In this document: positions 1 to 10,399 of the stretch, piece after piece | Layout: each line of letters begins with the position of its first letter | How positions within the stretch are numbered: the stretch's first letter is position 1 | From: SAR202 cluster bacterium | GTDB lineage: Bacteria > Chloroflexota > Dehalococcoidia > Lucifugimonadales > UBA1123 | DNA length: 64,000 nucleotides | Direction of reading: 5' to 3' | Assembly (NCBI GenBank): GCA_030752795.1 | Contig: JASMDM010000081.1 | Location: forward strand, 32,118-96,117 | Made by a program: the position numbers and the translations under genes | The notes under the pieces: model-generated | Databases searched by the model: none | What the model was told of the DNA's origin: nothing | What the model saw: the letters and a program-made list of their open reading frames with translations, nothing else

Positions 1-319
1 GTCGCCGATTATTGCGCTGATTCAGGAGCTCCCGGTCGTGTACACACTCACCGTCGGCGCCCACGCGCTGGCAATGCCCTTCAAGCAGGTGCTAGCGAAG
101 ACCATGGCGGGCGCGAACAGGGCAGGCGCGTTTACCGCTATCCTGGTCGCGGCGATCCCCCTTCAGTTGGCCGGGATGCCGATGGCGTTATGGGCGTTGA
201 TCGCGGGCACGGCCGTTGTCACGCTGAGCTCTGAGCGAGCAAGGCGACACTGGCGCAACGTTTGGGCGATCATCGCAACGACGGTAGATCGTGCCGAACC
301 AACGCATGATGCGCAATGA
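1..319 (+). CDS. C-terminal fragment of a multi-TM permease (BenE/xanthine-permease-like), truncated by window start
   Basis: Frame 2 is open from base 2: SPIIALIQELPVVYTLTVGAHALAMPFKQVL...GMPMALWALIAGTAVV; hydrophobic, followed by a basic tail. Confidence 0.4.
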   Translation, partial: SPIIALIQELPVVYTLTVGAHALAMPFKQVLAKTMAGANRAGAFTAILVAAIPLQLAGMPMALWALIAGTAVVTLSSERARRHWRNVWAIIATTVDRAEPTHDAQ

Positions 320-329
320 CGGTTGTTCG

Positions 330-1045
330 CTACGCCCGCCGCAGATGCTCCATCTCGACGGCGAACCAGAGCGCCAAAGCGCCGGTGCGTTCGTCACGGC
401 CGAATTCGGCTGCGCGGTCGAGGTAGGCTCGCAGATCGGGTTGCGGTCCTGTGCTTGTGCATCCGTCGACAAGTCCACCGTCCAGCGATATTCGCTCCGC
501 GACGCCGCGCCACGCCAGATCTAAAAATGGCGGGTGCCGCTCGTCGAGCCACCCGCGTCTTAGGCCGCGAGCCACCGCGAACCCGAACATCGTGGTCGCC
601 GTGTGCTCTTGGTACGAGCCGGGCACGTCCAACACCTCCATCAGCATGCCCGACGAGCGCTGGTACGCGGCCAACGCGTCGAGATGCCGGATGTGGATCG
701 CGATGAGCTTGTCCCTGTCGGGGTGATTTTCCGGCACATATGACGGTGCTTCGGCTACCCTAGGGCCGCGAACGTGTTGCGGCGTCCCCAGAAGTACGGG
801 ACAGACCGAGCATGCCAGAACAACCCGTTCGACTGCTGGATCCCCGCGTCCAGAAGGAACTTCGTCAGAATGTCGATGTACGCGATGTCCCCGGTCACAC
901 CGTACGCCCGACCCAAGATCATCGCGGCGAAGAACATGTCCTCGATCCGATAGTCGGGATCGCACGGCGCCGGCGGGTTTTCGCCCTCGATGATTCGGAA
1001 CCTGTCGGCAGTTTCGATCAGCACGTTGGCGTACCGGGCATCGCC
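330..1045 (-). pseudogene. GH88/GH105-like (unsaturated glycuronyl hydrolase family) remnant, 5'-truncated and frameshifted
   Basis: Two frames read as one protein: STGDARYANVLIETADRF...NGLFWHARSVPYFWGRRNTFAAL (ORF 755..1024) then AEAPSYVPENHPDRDKLIAIHIRHLDALAAYQ...GLVDGCTSTGPQPDLRAYLDRAAEFGRDERTGALALWFAVEME (ORF 330..1190); frame change near 755-775. Confidence 0.55.
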
Positions 1046-1083
1046 AGTCGAATACCGTATTTGTGGGTGGAGGAGGAAACGTC

Positions 1084-2211
1084 ATGGTCGAAGGAACGGA
1101 AATTCGTAAGGGCGACGTGATGGTGATGGTCGGGACGCGCAAGGGCGCGTTCCTGTTGAGTGGCGACGGATCCCGAGACCGGTGGCGCATATCGGGTCCT
1201 CACTGCGCGGACGGCGACGTCTTCCACATGACGTACGACCCCAGGAACGGCGCGCTCTTGGCGGCCGTGAACAACGTCTTCTGGGGCAGTCAGGTGCAGA
1301 TCGGTACGGATCTGGGAGCAACCTGGACGGCGTCTGAGGGCAATCCGAAGATCTCCGACGGAAGCGAACTGGCCCTGGGTCGAATCTGGCACATTGAACC
1401 CGGCAGAGCTAACGAACCGGGCGTGCTCTACCTCGGCGCCGAACCAGCGTCTCTGTTTCGAAGCCACGACTGGGGCGCCAACTGGGAGCAGTTCAGCAGC
1501 CTGACACGCCACCCATCGCGCGACCGGTGGGAGGAAGGGAACGGCGGTCTGTGCCTCCACAGCATCGTGCTCGACCGATCGTCGAAACAACGGATGTGGG
1601 TCGGGATCTCGGCGGCCGGTACGTTCCGCACCGACGACGGCGGCGAAACCTGAGAGCCGAAGAACCTGGGTGTGCGCGCCGATTTCCTCCCCGAGACGTT
1701 CCCCGAGTTCGGCCAATGTCCGCACAAGATGCTGTCTCATCCGGCGCATCCTGAGGTCCTCTATCAGCAGAACCACTGCGGCGTCTTCCGCAGCGACGAA
1801 GCCGGCGACAATTGGCGCGACGTGACCGAAGGCTTGCCGTCCCGATTCGGCTTCGTTCTTGGCGTGCATTCGCAAGACCCGGACACGATCTTCGTGATGC
1901 CAGAGGATTCGGCTCAAGGCGATCAGATCGGCGGCAACAAGCGGTATGTCACGGACGCCAGCATGCGCATCTACCGCAGCAAGAATGGCGGCGGCGACTG
2001 GGAGCCGCTGACCAACGACCTCCCTCCAGAGCACGCTTACTTGCACACGATGCGCGAAGGCATGGCGACGGACGATCTCGACTCGTGCGGCGTCTACGTT
2101 GGCACGACTTCCGGCGAAATCTTCAACAGCCGCGACGCCGGAGATAGCTGGCAATCGATGGTTCGCCACCTGCCGCCAATCAACTCCGTCGAGGGCGCCA
2201 CGGTGGTGTGA
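1084..2211 (+). pseudogene. YCF48/sialidase-like beta-propeller protein interrupted by in-frame TGA (1651-1653)
   Basis: RBS ggaggagga then ATG 1084; repeated [DG]xGxxW motifs; ORFs 1063..1653 and 1672..2211 are in the same frame, separated only by TGA. Confidence 0.7.
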
Positions 2212-2624
2212 CGTTGCGTCGTCAGTCGACGCTGATGTTGGTCAACCGACTAGGTTGTCCGCGGACAGCCTCGCTATTCTGGGAGCTTGTCGGATGGTTG
2301 GCCGGGCACCGGCCAGAACGCCTTCCCGAGATGGAACGAATGTTGCACCCGTCCAACCTGGCATTGGCGCCCAGGGCTGCCAGTCTGGAACGGTCGGACA
2401 TGCTTTGTGTCAACAAAGCAGGGGTGCCGGGACGAAGGCCATGCCGGGGTTTGGGGTGTCCCCAAAGTAACCTCTCGGGCGGGCGGGAGGGACAGAACAA
2501 CCCGCGAAATGGGCTATCAATCGAGCACAGATTCTTCGGTGAGTCGAAACGCCCGGCAACGATTTCTTCACGGGGTTTCGATGTGGAAAGACGCCGTGAG
2601 TTCCGACCACTTAGTCAGAGCAGA

Positions 2625-4427
2625 TCACCGGCGGCCAAATTCGCGCTCCAACTGCCCCGTCGTCATGTGGATCATCGTCGGGCGGCCGTGGGGGCAGGTG
2701 TTCGGCTGAACACACGCTTCCAGGCGCCGGACGAGGCCCGTCATCTCTTCGTGGACCAGCGTCTTGCCCGCTCGTATGGCCGAGTGGCACGCGATGGAGT
2801 ACGCCGCACGCTCCTCCCACGTCTCGAAGCCGCCGCCGTCCGCCATGAGCTCAAGGATGTCGACGAACGCCTGAGCAGGGTCGGAAGCCCCCAGCAGTAC
2901 CGGCACGCCTCGCACCAGGTAGGCGTCGCCCCCGAACGGCTCGACGAGAAAGCCTAGCGACGCGACGGCTTTGGCTTGCGTGCGAACCAGGTTGTGCAGC
3001 TCCGGATTCACCTCGACGACGATGGGTTCCAGCAGCGTCTGTACGTCGGGCTCACCGGACATGGCCTCGGCTTTGACTTGCTCGAATATGACTCGTTCGT
3101 GTGCCGCGTGCTGATCGATCAGGTACATCCCGTCGGGACCCTCGGCGACGATGTACGTGCTCTGCACTTGGCCCAGCACGCGCAAGACAGGCAGTGTGTT
3201 TCGCGGAACCACGGGCTCCTGTGGGATGTCCGGCACGGGAGATTCGTTTTGCCTGCCGGTTGGCGCGTCGGGCCATCCAATGGGCGGCGATGCCATACCT
3301 GCGCTGGGCCTCTCTTGCCTGAGGAACGGCGGCGCGGGCCAGAACGAGCCGGAGGCGGTCGAGCTCGACGACGGTTGCGTGTGAGCTTGGCCCTGTCTGA
3401 CGCCACGAACTTCCGGCACCGGAGCGTGGGCGATCAACGCTCGCCGCACGGCTTGTTGAACCGTGGCGAAAATCTGCCCTTCTTGCCGAAACCGCACCTC
3501 GGTCTTCGACGGGTGTGCGTTGACGTCCACCTCGCCGGGCGGCACGTCGATGTTAATCACGGCCAGCGGGAACCTGCGTTCGGCCATGAAGCCGTGGTAT
3601 GCCTGGTCGACGGCGACCCCGAGCGCTCGGTTTTGAATCCAGCGTCTGTTGACAAAGAAACTGACATAGGAGCGGTTGGCTCTGGACATCGATGGATCGC
3701 CGGTGAGTCCCCGGGCGGTCGACTGGCTGTCGTCATCGGCTTCTTCGGGCGACATCTCAAGCATCGCCTGCGCGGTCTTGAGCCCGTACACGGCAGCCAC
3801 GGCCTCTCGGAGTGAGCCAGAACCTGGACTGGCGAACCGCTTTCCGCGATCGAGATCAAGTTCGAAGGCCACCTCGGGATATGCCAGGGCGTATCGAGTC
3901 ACGACGGTTTGGATGCGAGAGGTTTCCGCTCCTGCCGATCGGAGGAACTTTTGGCGTGCTGGGAAGTTTCGAAAAAGGCCTGACACACCGATCGTCGTCC
4001 CGGTCGGTGCGCCGGTGGCTTCAAGGCGAACGACGCTTCCGTCGCTAACGTCGATGCGTGTGCCGGACTCCTCGTCTTGAGCTCGGGTCGACAGCGTGAC
4101 TCGTGACACAGAGGCGATGCTGGGGAGTGCTTCGCCGCGGAATCCGAGCGTGGTTATCGCGTCCAAGTCCTCGGCGCGCGTCACTTTGCTAGTGGCGAAT
4201 CGTTCGAATGCTAACTCGACCTGATCCGAAGGTATGCCCGAGCCGTTGTCGGACACCCGAATCAGTTCGACGCCACCGCCTCGTACTTCAATCGAGATGC
4301 GGGTGGCGCCGGCGTCAAGGGCGTTCTCGAGCAACTCTTTTGTCGCCGATGCGGGACGCTCGATGACCTCGCCTGCAGCGATCTTCGACGCTACGTCCGG
4401 GCGCAGGAGACGGATGGCGCCGGTCAT
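2625..4427 (-). CDS. mutL: DNA mismatch repair protein MutL
   Basis: IRLLRPDVASKIAAGEVIERPASATKELLENALDAGAT, GFRGEALPSIASV; C-terminal ACHSAIRAGK...CPHGRPTMI. Confidence 0.97.
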   Translation of the reverse strand: MTGAIRLLRPDVASKIAAGEVIERPASATKELLENALDAGATRISIEVRGGGVELIRVSDNGSGIPSDQVELAFERFATSKVTRAEDLDAITTLGFRGEALPSIASVSRVTLSTRAQDEESGTRIDVSDGSVVRLEATGAPTGTTIGVSGLFRNFPARQKFLRSAGAETSRIQTVVTRYALAYPEVAFELDLDRGKRFASPGSGSLREAVAAVYGLKTAQAMLEMSPEEADDDSQSTARGLTGDPSMSRANRSYVSFFVNRRWIQNRALGVAVDQAYHGFMAERRFPLAVINIDVPPGEVDVNAHPSKTEVRFRQEGQIFATVQQAVRRALIAHAPVPEVRGVRQGQAHTQPSSSSTASGSFWPAPPFLRQERPSAGMASPPIGWPDAPTGRQNESPVPDIPQEPVVPRNTLPVLRVLGQVQSTYIVAEGPDGMYLIDQHAAHERVIFEQVKAEAMSGEPDVQTLLEPIVVEVNPELHNLVRTQAKAVASLGFLVEPFGGDAYLVRGVPVLLGASDPAQAFVDILELMADGGGFETWEERAAYSIACHSAIRAGKTLVHEEMTGLVRRLEACVQPNTCPHGRPTMIHMTTGQLEREFGRR

Positions 4428-4870
4428 CCTCCGGCGGGACGTGTGGCCGTGGCTGCTCGATACCCAACACGGCCGGATTCGCCGGTCTCAGCAAACTCGG
4501 TGATGATGTTGTAAATGCGGTCCATCTGATCGTCAGAGTCCGACTTGAAGAAGTACGGCGACACCAAGATGCCGCCGAAGACGTCGACGATCTCAGGATA
4601 GTCGTCGATCACGAAATCCGGCCACAGCGGCACTTTCATCTCTTCGAGGCCAGCCACGAAATCCTGGATCGGTTTCTGGTAGATCCCCGTGACAAAACTC
4701 TCCAGGTCGTGCTTTTTGACTTCCCATTTTCGCAGTCCGACGCCTGACCAGATGAAAAGGTTGTGCCCGTCGTTTACCAATCGTTCAAAAGTTTCGCGGG
4801 TCCTGGGCCGCAGGCTGCCGTCCACTGCCAGAATCGTGTAATCGACATCGAAAAATACGTTGAGCCCCAA
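4424..4870 (-). CDS. HAD-like hydrolase
   Basis: MGLNVFFDVDYTILAVDGSLRPRTRETFERLVNDGHNLFIWSG; ATGA overlap with mutL start. Confidence 0.7.
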   Translation of the reverse strand: MGLNVFFDVDYTILAVDGSLRPRTRETFERLVNDGHNLFIWSGVGLRKWEVKKHDLESFVTGIYQKPIQDFVAGLEEMKVPLWPDFVIDDYPEIVDVFGGILVSPYFFKSDSDDQMDRIYNIITEFAETGESGRVGYRAATATRPAGG

Positions 4871-4958
4871 TATGCAATCCTCTTCCCAAAGCTAATCGGC
4901 CGGTTGAGCCAGCCCTCGCCAATGATACCATCACCGATCCGCACGAACCGAGGCTGGT

Positions 4959-6611
4959 TTACAACGCCGCGGCGTGGCCGTCCGAGCGTGGATCCGATCC
5001 CGCCGTTTTGACGCCGGTTTGCTGGTCGATCACGATCAACTTCGCCGAGCCGCCGTGACCCAAGGCCGCTTTGACATCTACTTTGTGGCCTTTCGCTCGC
5101 AGCTTCTCGACCTCAATCACGGACATCCCGGGGTCGAGCTCGACTCGCGGCGCGTCGTCGATCGACGCAGGGTCCGAGCCTGGAGTGCTAACCCAGCGAG
5201 GCGCTTCGACCGCCTGCTGAGCGTCCATGCCGTGGTCGATGACGTTGCTGATCACCTGGACGTTCCACGGGATCTGACGATCGCCGCCGGGCGTGCCGCC
5301 GACGAGCACCGGTTCGTCGTCCTTGAAAACCATGTACGCGTTGAGGGTGTGCATTGTGCGCTTGCCGCCTTCGATGACGTTCGGGTGTCCGTCGACGAGC
5401 GAGAAGCCACGTCCGGCGCGATTGTTGAGCAGCACACCGGTGCTGCCCGCGACGAATCCGCAGCCGAATCCCATCGACAAGCTGTGGATGAACGACGCCG
5501 CGTTGCCGTCTTTGTCGACGACGCAGAAGTAGCTGGTGTTGTCGTCGCCCGGTATCGGCGCGGCCAGAGGGCCGGGTTCGTGGACCGTCGTTGCGTTCGG
5601 CTCGATGAGATTGCGACGCTGCTCCGCGAACGACTTCGAGATGATCTCGTCGAGCGGATTCGCGATGAAATCAGGGTCGCCCATGTATCGGTTTCGATCG
5701 GCGAAAGCCAGGTTTTTCGCCTCGAGCATCGCGTGAACCGCCTCGGCGCTGTAGAAACCCATCCCCGTCAGGTCGAAGCCTTCAAGGATATTGAGCATTT
5801 GCAGGATCAGGTGCCCCTGTGACGGCGGCGCGGTCTCGTACACGGTGTGGCCGCGGTACGTCGTCGATATCGGAGGCTCGTACCAGGTCGTCTCGTGTGC
5901 CGCGAACTCCGCTTCGGTGTACAGCCCGCCGCCGGCCTGAATCGCTCGGACCATCTCCTTGGCCGTCTCCCCCCGGTAGAACTCATCGACACCGCCGTCG
6001 GCAACGCGCCGCAGAGTCCGAGCCAGGTTCTTCTGCAAGAGCACGTCGCCGGCCTGGAACGCAGCGCCGTTCTTCGTGAAGATGGCGGCCGAGTCCGCGA
6101 ACTTGTTCAGCTTGTCGTTCAGTGCCGCGAAGCCGTTGGCGCTCTTCTCCGACAGAGCGTAGCCGTCTTCCGCGTAGCCGATCGCGGGCTCCAGGAGCTT
6201 GGCCAACGGCAACGTGCCCAGACGGTCGAGGATCGTGACCCAGCCGTGCACCTCGCCCGGAATCGCTGCCGCAATCGGACCGTCGAGCGGCATCTTGTCG
6301 AGTCCTTGCCTGACGAAGTAATCGCGATTCGCCGCCAACGGCGCCTTGCCGCTGCCGTTCATGCCGTAGACGCGCCCGGTCTTGGCTTCGTACATGATGA
6401 CGAATGGCTCGCCGCCCAGACCGCAACCCGCCGGAACCGTGACCGCCTCAGCCGCCGCGGTGGCGATCGCCGCGTCGAACGCGTTGCCGCCGTCGGCCAG
6501 AACGCGCAAGCCCGCAGAGGCCGCCAGCGGCGAGATCGACACAACCACGCCGCCTTTGGTGTAGACCGTGCTTCTGCCCGTGTTGACCTGCGACGCCGAA
6601 TCCATCACCAT
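4959..6611 (-). CDS. ggt: gamma-glutamyltransferase family protein
   Basis: GGVVVSISPLAASAGLRVLADGGNAFDAAIATAAA...; nucleophile region GDDNTSYFCVVDKDGNAASFIHS. Confidence 0.92.
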   Translation of the reverse strand: MVMDSASQVNTGRSTVYTKGGVVVSISPLAASAGLRVLADGGNAFDAAIATAAAEAVTVPAGCGLGGEPFVIMYEAKTGRVYGMNGSGKAPLAANRDYFVRQGLDKMPLDGPIAAAIPGEVHGWVTILDRLGTLPLAKLLEPAIGYAEDGYALSEKSANGFAALNDKLNKFADSAAIFTKNGAAFQAGDVLLQKNLARTLRRVADGGVDEFYRGETAKEMVRAIQAGGGLYTEAEFAAHETTWYEPPISTTYRGHTVYETAPPSQGHLILQMLNILEGFDLTGMGFYSAEAVHAMLEAKNLAFADRNRYMGDPDFIANPLDEIISKSFAEQRRNLIEPNATTVHEPGPLAAPIPGDDNTSYFCVVDKDGNAASFIHSLSMGFGCGFVAGSTGVLLNNRAGRGFSLVDGHPNVIEGGKRTMHTLNAYMVFKDDEPVLVGGTPGGDRQIPWNVQVISNVIDHGMDAQQAVEAPRWVSTPGSDPASIDDAPRVELDPGMSVIEVEKLRAKGHKVDVKAALGHGGSAKLIVIDQQTGVKTAGSDPRSDGHAAAL

Positions 6612-6747
6612 ATTAGTACCCCTCCGATCCGTATGCTGGCGTACATCTGCGCACATGCTAGCATCACAGTCAAGCCGGGCCGGAATATCGATCGAAACGA
6701 AACCGGTCCGCATCGCGAAACGTACAAATCGTCAAGGAGGCCAAACC

Positions 6748-7386
6748 TTGATTGGCTTGAAGTTTGCTGCGGTCGCAATCGCAACATTGATGCTCATCGC
6801 CGCTTGTAGCGACCTCCAGGCGGAAGCGGACGAGCACTACGACCTCGGCGTCGCACACCAGGAAGCCGACGAACTGGAAGAGGCAATCACCGAGTTCACG
6901 GAAGTGATTCGCCTCGAGCCGGACCGGTACGAGGCCCACTACAACCGCGGGATCGTCAACGCCAATTCAGGGAACCTACGAACCGCGATCGACGATTTCG
7001 ACAGGGCTCTCGAACTCAAGCCGGATTACGCCGACGCGATGCATAATCGAGGCTTGACCTGGGGCAACTTGGGCCAGGAATGGCGGGCGATAGCCGACTT
7101 CGAGGCGGCGACGACGCAGGACCCGGCGCTGACCGAGGCACACGTGGCCAAAGGCGCGACGCTGATAAACCTGAGTCAGTTCGCGCAAGCCCTCGAAAGT
7201 CTAGACCGCGCGATCCTGCTGGACCCAAACCGACCCGGCGCCTTCGCCCTTCGAGCCGTCGCTCACGCCATCGTGGCCGACGACGAGTCGGCGGATTCCG
7301 ACATTGCCAGAGCCGTCGAGCTCGGTTTCAGCGCGACAGCTCTGCAAGGCGACGTCGACCGTGTCAGGGAGGCGCGCGGCAACTAG
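6748..7386 (+). CDS. TPR-repeat lipoprotein
   Basis: RBS aaggagg, TTG start at 6748, lipobox LIAAC, tandem TPRs (ALELKPDYADAMHNRGLTWGNLG). Confidence 0.75.
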   Translation: MIGLKFAAVAIATLMLIAACSDLQAEADEHYDLGVAHQEADELEEAITEFTEVIRLEPDRYEAHYNRGIVNANSGNLRTAIDDFDRALELKPDYADAMHNRGLTWGNLGQEWRAIADFEAATTQDPALTEAHVAKGATLINLSQFAQALESLDRAILLDPNRPGAFALRAVAHAIVADDESADSDIARAVELGFSATALQGDVDRVREARGN

Positions 7387-7524
7387 CCATCGCCGTATCT
7401 GACCGATCCCACGATTCGAAGCTTTCGCGTTCGGGTCGAACACGGTATCCTAAGCCCTGGAATCGCATCGGTCCCGAAACCGGCCGTTCGCCCCTCGCAT
7501 CCGCGATCTTCGGAGGAGAACCCC

Positions 7525-8493
7525 TTGACCCAGACGCCTACGATTCACGACGTTATCCAGGCACGAAAACGCATCACCGGCTACGTCACGCGCACGCCGT
7601 TGCACCGATACATCGCCCTCGAGAAGCTTCTGGGCGCGTCCGAAGTGCACGTCAAGCACGAGAACCACCAACGCCTCGGAGCGTTCAAGATGCGAGGCGG
7701 CATCAACCTGCTGTCCCAGCTTTCACCGATGGAGCTCAGCCGGGGCGTCTCGACGGCATCCAGCGGGAACCACGGCCAGTCGATAGCGTATGCCGCGTCG
7801 GTCTTCGGAGCGATAGCCGTCGTCGGCGTGCCGGAGGGCGCGAATCCCGGCAAGGTGGAATCGATGCGCAATCTTGGCGCGGAGGTCATACACCACGGCG
7901 CGTTCTACGACGAGACCCGTGCGTACATGGACCGGCTATCGCGCGAGGAAGGCTACCGATACATCGACGCCGTCAACGAGTCGCAACTCGTCGCCGGAGT
8001 CGGGACGTACACCCTCGAGATCATGGAAGACTTGCCCGACGTCGACGTCATCATCGTGCCCGTCGGCGGGGGCAGCGGCGCGTGCGGCGCGTGCATCGTC
8101 GCCAAGTCCGTCAACCCGAACGTGCAGGTCATCGGCGTGCAAGCCGAGCAAGCCCCTGCGGTGTTCCTCTCCTGGCAGGAAGGCAAGGTCGTGCAAGCGC
8201 CAATGCGGTCGAAGGCCGAGGGCCTCGCCACCGGCACCGGCTTCGACCTCACGCTCGGCATCCTCCGCGAACACCTCGACGACTTCATCCTAGTAACCGA
8301 TGACGAGATGGACCAGGCGATCGTCCACCACCTCCGGATGACACACAACCTCACCGAGCACGCCGGCGCGGCGTCGCTGGCCGGCGCCGTCAAGATGAAA
8401 GACCGCCTCGAAGGCAAGAAAGTCGCCCTCATCATGAGCGGCGGCAACGTATCGCTCGAACACCTGAAAGCGGCACTCGACAAATACGGATAG
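7525..8493 (+). CDS. threonine/serine dehydratase-like PLP enzyme
   Basis: PLP lysine motif RLGAFKMRGG, SSGNHGQSIAYAA, glycine loop PVGGGSGACG. Confidence 0.92.
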   Translation: MTQTPTIHDVIQARKRITGYVTRTPLHRYIALEKLLGASEVHVKHENHQRLGAFKMRGGINLLSQLSPMELSRGVSTASSGNHGQSIAYAASVFGAIAVVGVPEGANPGKVESMRNLGAEVIHHGAFYDETRAYMDRLSREEGYRYIDAVNESQLVAGVGTYTLEIMEDLPDVDVIIVPVGGGSGACGACIVAKSVNPNVQVIGVQAEQAPAVFLSWQEGKVVQAPMRSKAEGLATGTGFDLTLGILREHLDDFILVTDDEMDQAIVHHLRMTHNLTEHAGAASLAGAVKMKDRLEGKKVALIMSGGNVSLEHLKAALDKYG

Positions 8494-8883
8494 GCGTTGC
8501 TGATCGCGTCGTCTTCCGATCAATCGGAAGCCTGCCATAGGGCCGCAGTCGGTGGATCAACGAGCCCGGACAAAACCCGGACCTAGATACTTCGAGCTTT
8601 ACGGAATTGGAGTGGAGCGAAACCGCGTCGAAATGGAGTCCAGGGGCAGAGCCCCAGCGGGTTCTAGGGTGTCCCTAGGGTTCATACAGTCCTAAAATAC
8701 CTTCGGGGGCGGGTGGGACAGATCTACCTTCATAACAAGACCCCTTAGGCGTACCTCTGGACCGCCGGTAATTCTCCTGCGAAGAGCACCGCTTTACCGA
8801 ACTGATTCACTGTCCGCAACGCGGGCATATCCATGATAACGAAGAGCCAGGTTGTTGACCCCGAGTACAAAAGGAGCCACGAC

Positions 8884-9540
8884 ATGACCAACCAACCGAT
8901 CTCCGACGACGCCCCCGGTGCGATCCTCTTCCCCGAGTACGACACGCTCTACGAACTCATCGCCTCCGAAGTCCGAGGTCTGACCGACGAACAGCTCGAC
9001 TTCTCGTCCGACCAGTGGGGATGGGCCGAGTGGAGCATCCGCATCCAACTCAGCCACATGTCGTCGCTCATCTACCGCTGGCTGATCTCGCGCTGGGGCC
9101 ACACCCTGTTCCCGAACGACGAACACAGAATCGACGATGTCGGCGACCTCAACCACCCCGACTTCGACCGACGCATGAACGACAACAAGTACCACGACCT
9201 GCCGATCATCCTCGAAAAGCTGGAGCAAGGCATCGACCTAGCCCGCCGAGTCCTCGCCGACCGAACTGTCGGCTTCCTGCGCTCGCACTTTTACGTCCAG
9301 GACCAGGGCCCGCACTGGGATCTGATGCTGAAAGCCCACCCGACTGGAATCACCCCCACCGGCGAGCCCGGCAAAGGCGACATGCTCCTCGAAGCCACGA
9401 TGCGCCACATCTACTTCGAAGAGATAACCCACCTCTTCAACATCCAACGCCTCAAGCGAGCGCAGTCGCTCCCAACTCCCGCCGATCTCCCCCGCGTCGG
9501 CTACTGGGCGCTCGAGGGGTGGGACGTCAGCGAGGCGTAG
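8884..9540 (+). CDS. DinB superfamily protein
   Basis: LYELIASEVRGLTDEQLDF...WAEWSIRIQLSHM; conserved H positions in a DinB-like four-helix pattern. Confidence 0.65.
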   Translation: MTNQPISDDAPGAILFPEYDTLYELIASEVRGLTDEQLDFSSDQWGWAEWSIRIQLSHMSSLIYRWLISRWGHTLFPNDEHRIDDVGDLNHPDFDRRMNDNKYHDLPIILEKLEQGIDLARRVLADRTVGFLRSHFYVQDQGPHWDLMLKAHPTGITPTGEPGKGDMLLEATMRHIYFEEITHLFNIQRLKRAQSLPTPADLPRVGYWALEGWDVSEA

Positions 9541-9864
9541 GGGGGACGGGCGCTCGTCCGGTGCCGTAGCTACCTTGCCAGCGATTCTCTTGGAATGACG
9601 GCTCTGCGTCCATCTCAAATGCAAGACCCATCGCGGTCATTTCGCCAGAAACCCGATGTTGTGCACCACCCCGAAAGCACGACCTAAATCGATGCCCAAG
9701 GCACTTTTTGACTCGGTGCTATGACGTCCCGTCTGGGCGACGGCGGCTGGAAACCTACGATGTGCATTTGCAGGTTCAATGCCTCAGATTGATGGTCGAA
9801 CCTGGGCGACGGATCGAGCGTCGTCTTCAAGATTACTCGGAATCTGATTGACCGGCATCACGGC

Positions 9865-10266
9865 GTGAACTCCCAACATCGAGGTGCGTTTGTGACAGTC
9901 GTAATAGTGTTCGTGAGCTTCGAGTTCGAACGCGATTCTCATTTGAAAAACAGTCTCATTGGGCAGGCGCGTGAACACCAAGAACTGTTGTCGATCCAAG
10001 ACACTTCGTTACCAGGGGCTTATCACACCACGGTTTGGGTCGGGAAGGCGCGAGAAGCGATCCGAAGAAGCGATTTCGTAATCGTATTGATCGGGCAAGA
10101 CACACAGAATGCCCCAGGGGTGCTTGAGGAGGTGAAAATCGCCACAAACCTCAAGAAGCCGGTGATCCAGATTAGGCCTAAGGGACCGAGGTATGGCGGC
10201 GTAGATGGCCCTGGTGACATCCATGCTTGGAAATGGAAAACAATTCGGAGATTGCCAGGCGGCTGA
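9865..10266 (+). CDS. TIR-like (DUF1863/ThsB-like) protein
   Basis: VFVSFEFERDSHLKNSLIGQAREHQELLSIQDTSLPGAYHTTVWVGKAREAIRRSDFVIVLIGQDTQNAPGVLEEVKIATNLKKPVIQI. Confidence 0.75.
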   Translation: MNSQHRGAFVTVVIVFVSFEFERDSHLKNSLIGQAREHQELLSIQDTSLPGAYHTTVWVGKAREAIRRSDFVIVLIGQDTQNAPGVLEEVKIATNLKKPVIQIRPKGPRYGGVDGPGDIHAWKWKTIRRLPGG

Positions 10267-10399
10267 CCGAGCCTGTCAGTTGGCTAGTCCGCAATCCGAC
10301 GGTGAACGCCGTATTACAGGAGTTCTGTTCCCGTCACACTCGCTTTTCGCGACCTAAACATACCCGCGGACATTGATCTGTGGGACTGGGTCCGCCCCT

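Noticed and set aside
1018-2169. 383-aa minus-strand ORF opposite the propeller gene
   Set aside because: Antisense ORF in high-GC DNA; composition is Arg/His/Val-rich with no family signature, while the plus strand encodes clear W-terminated repeats
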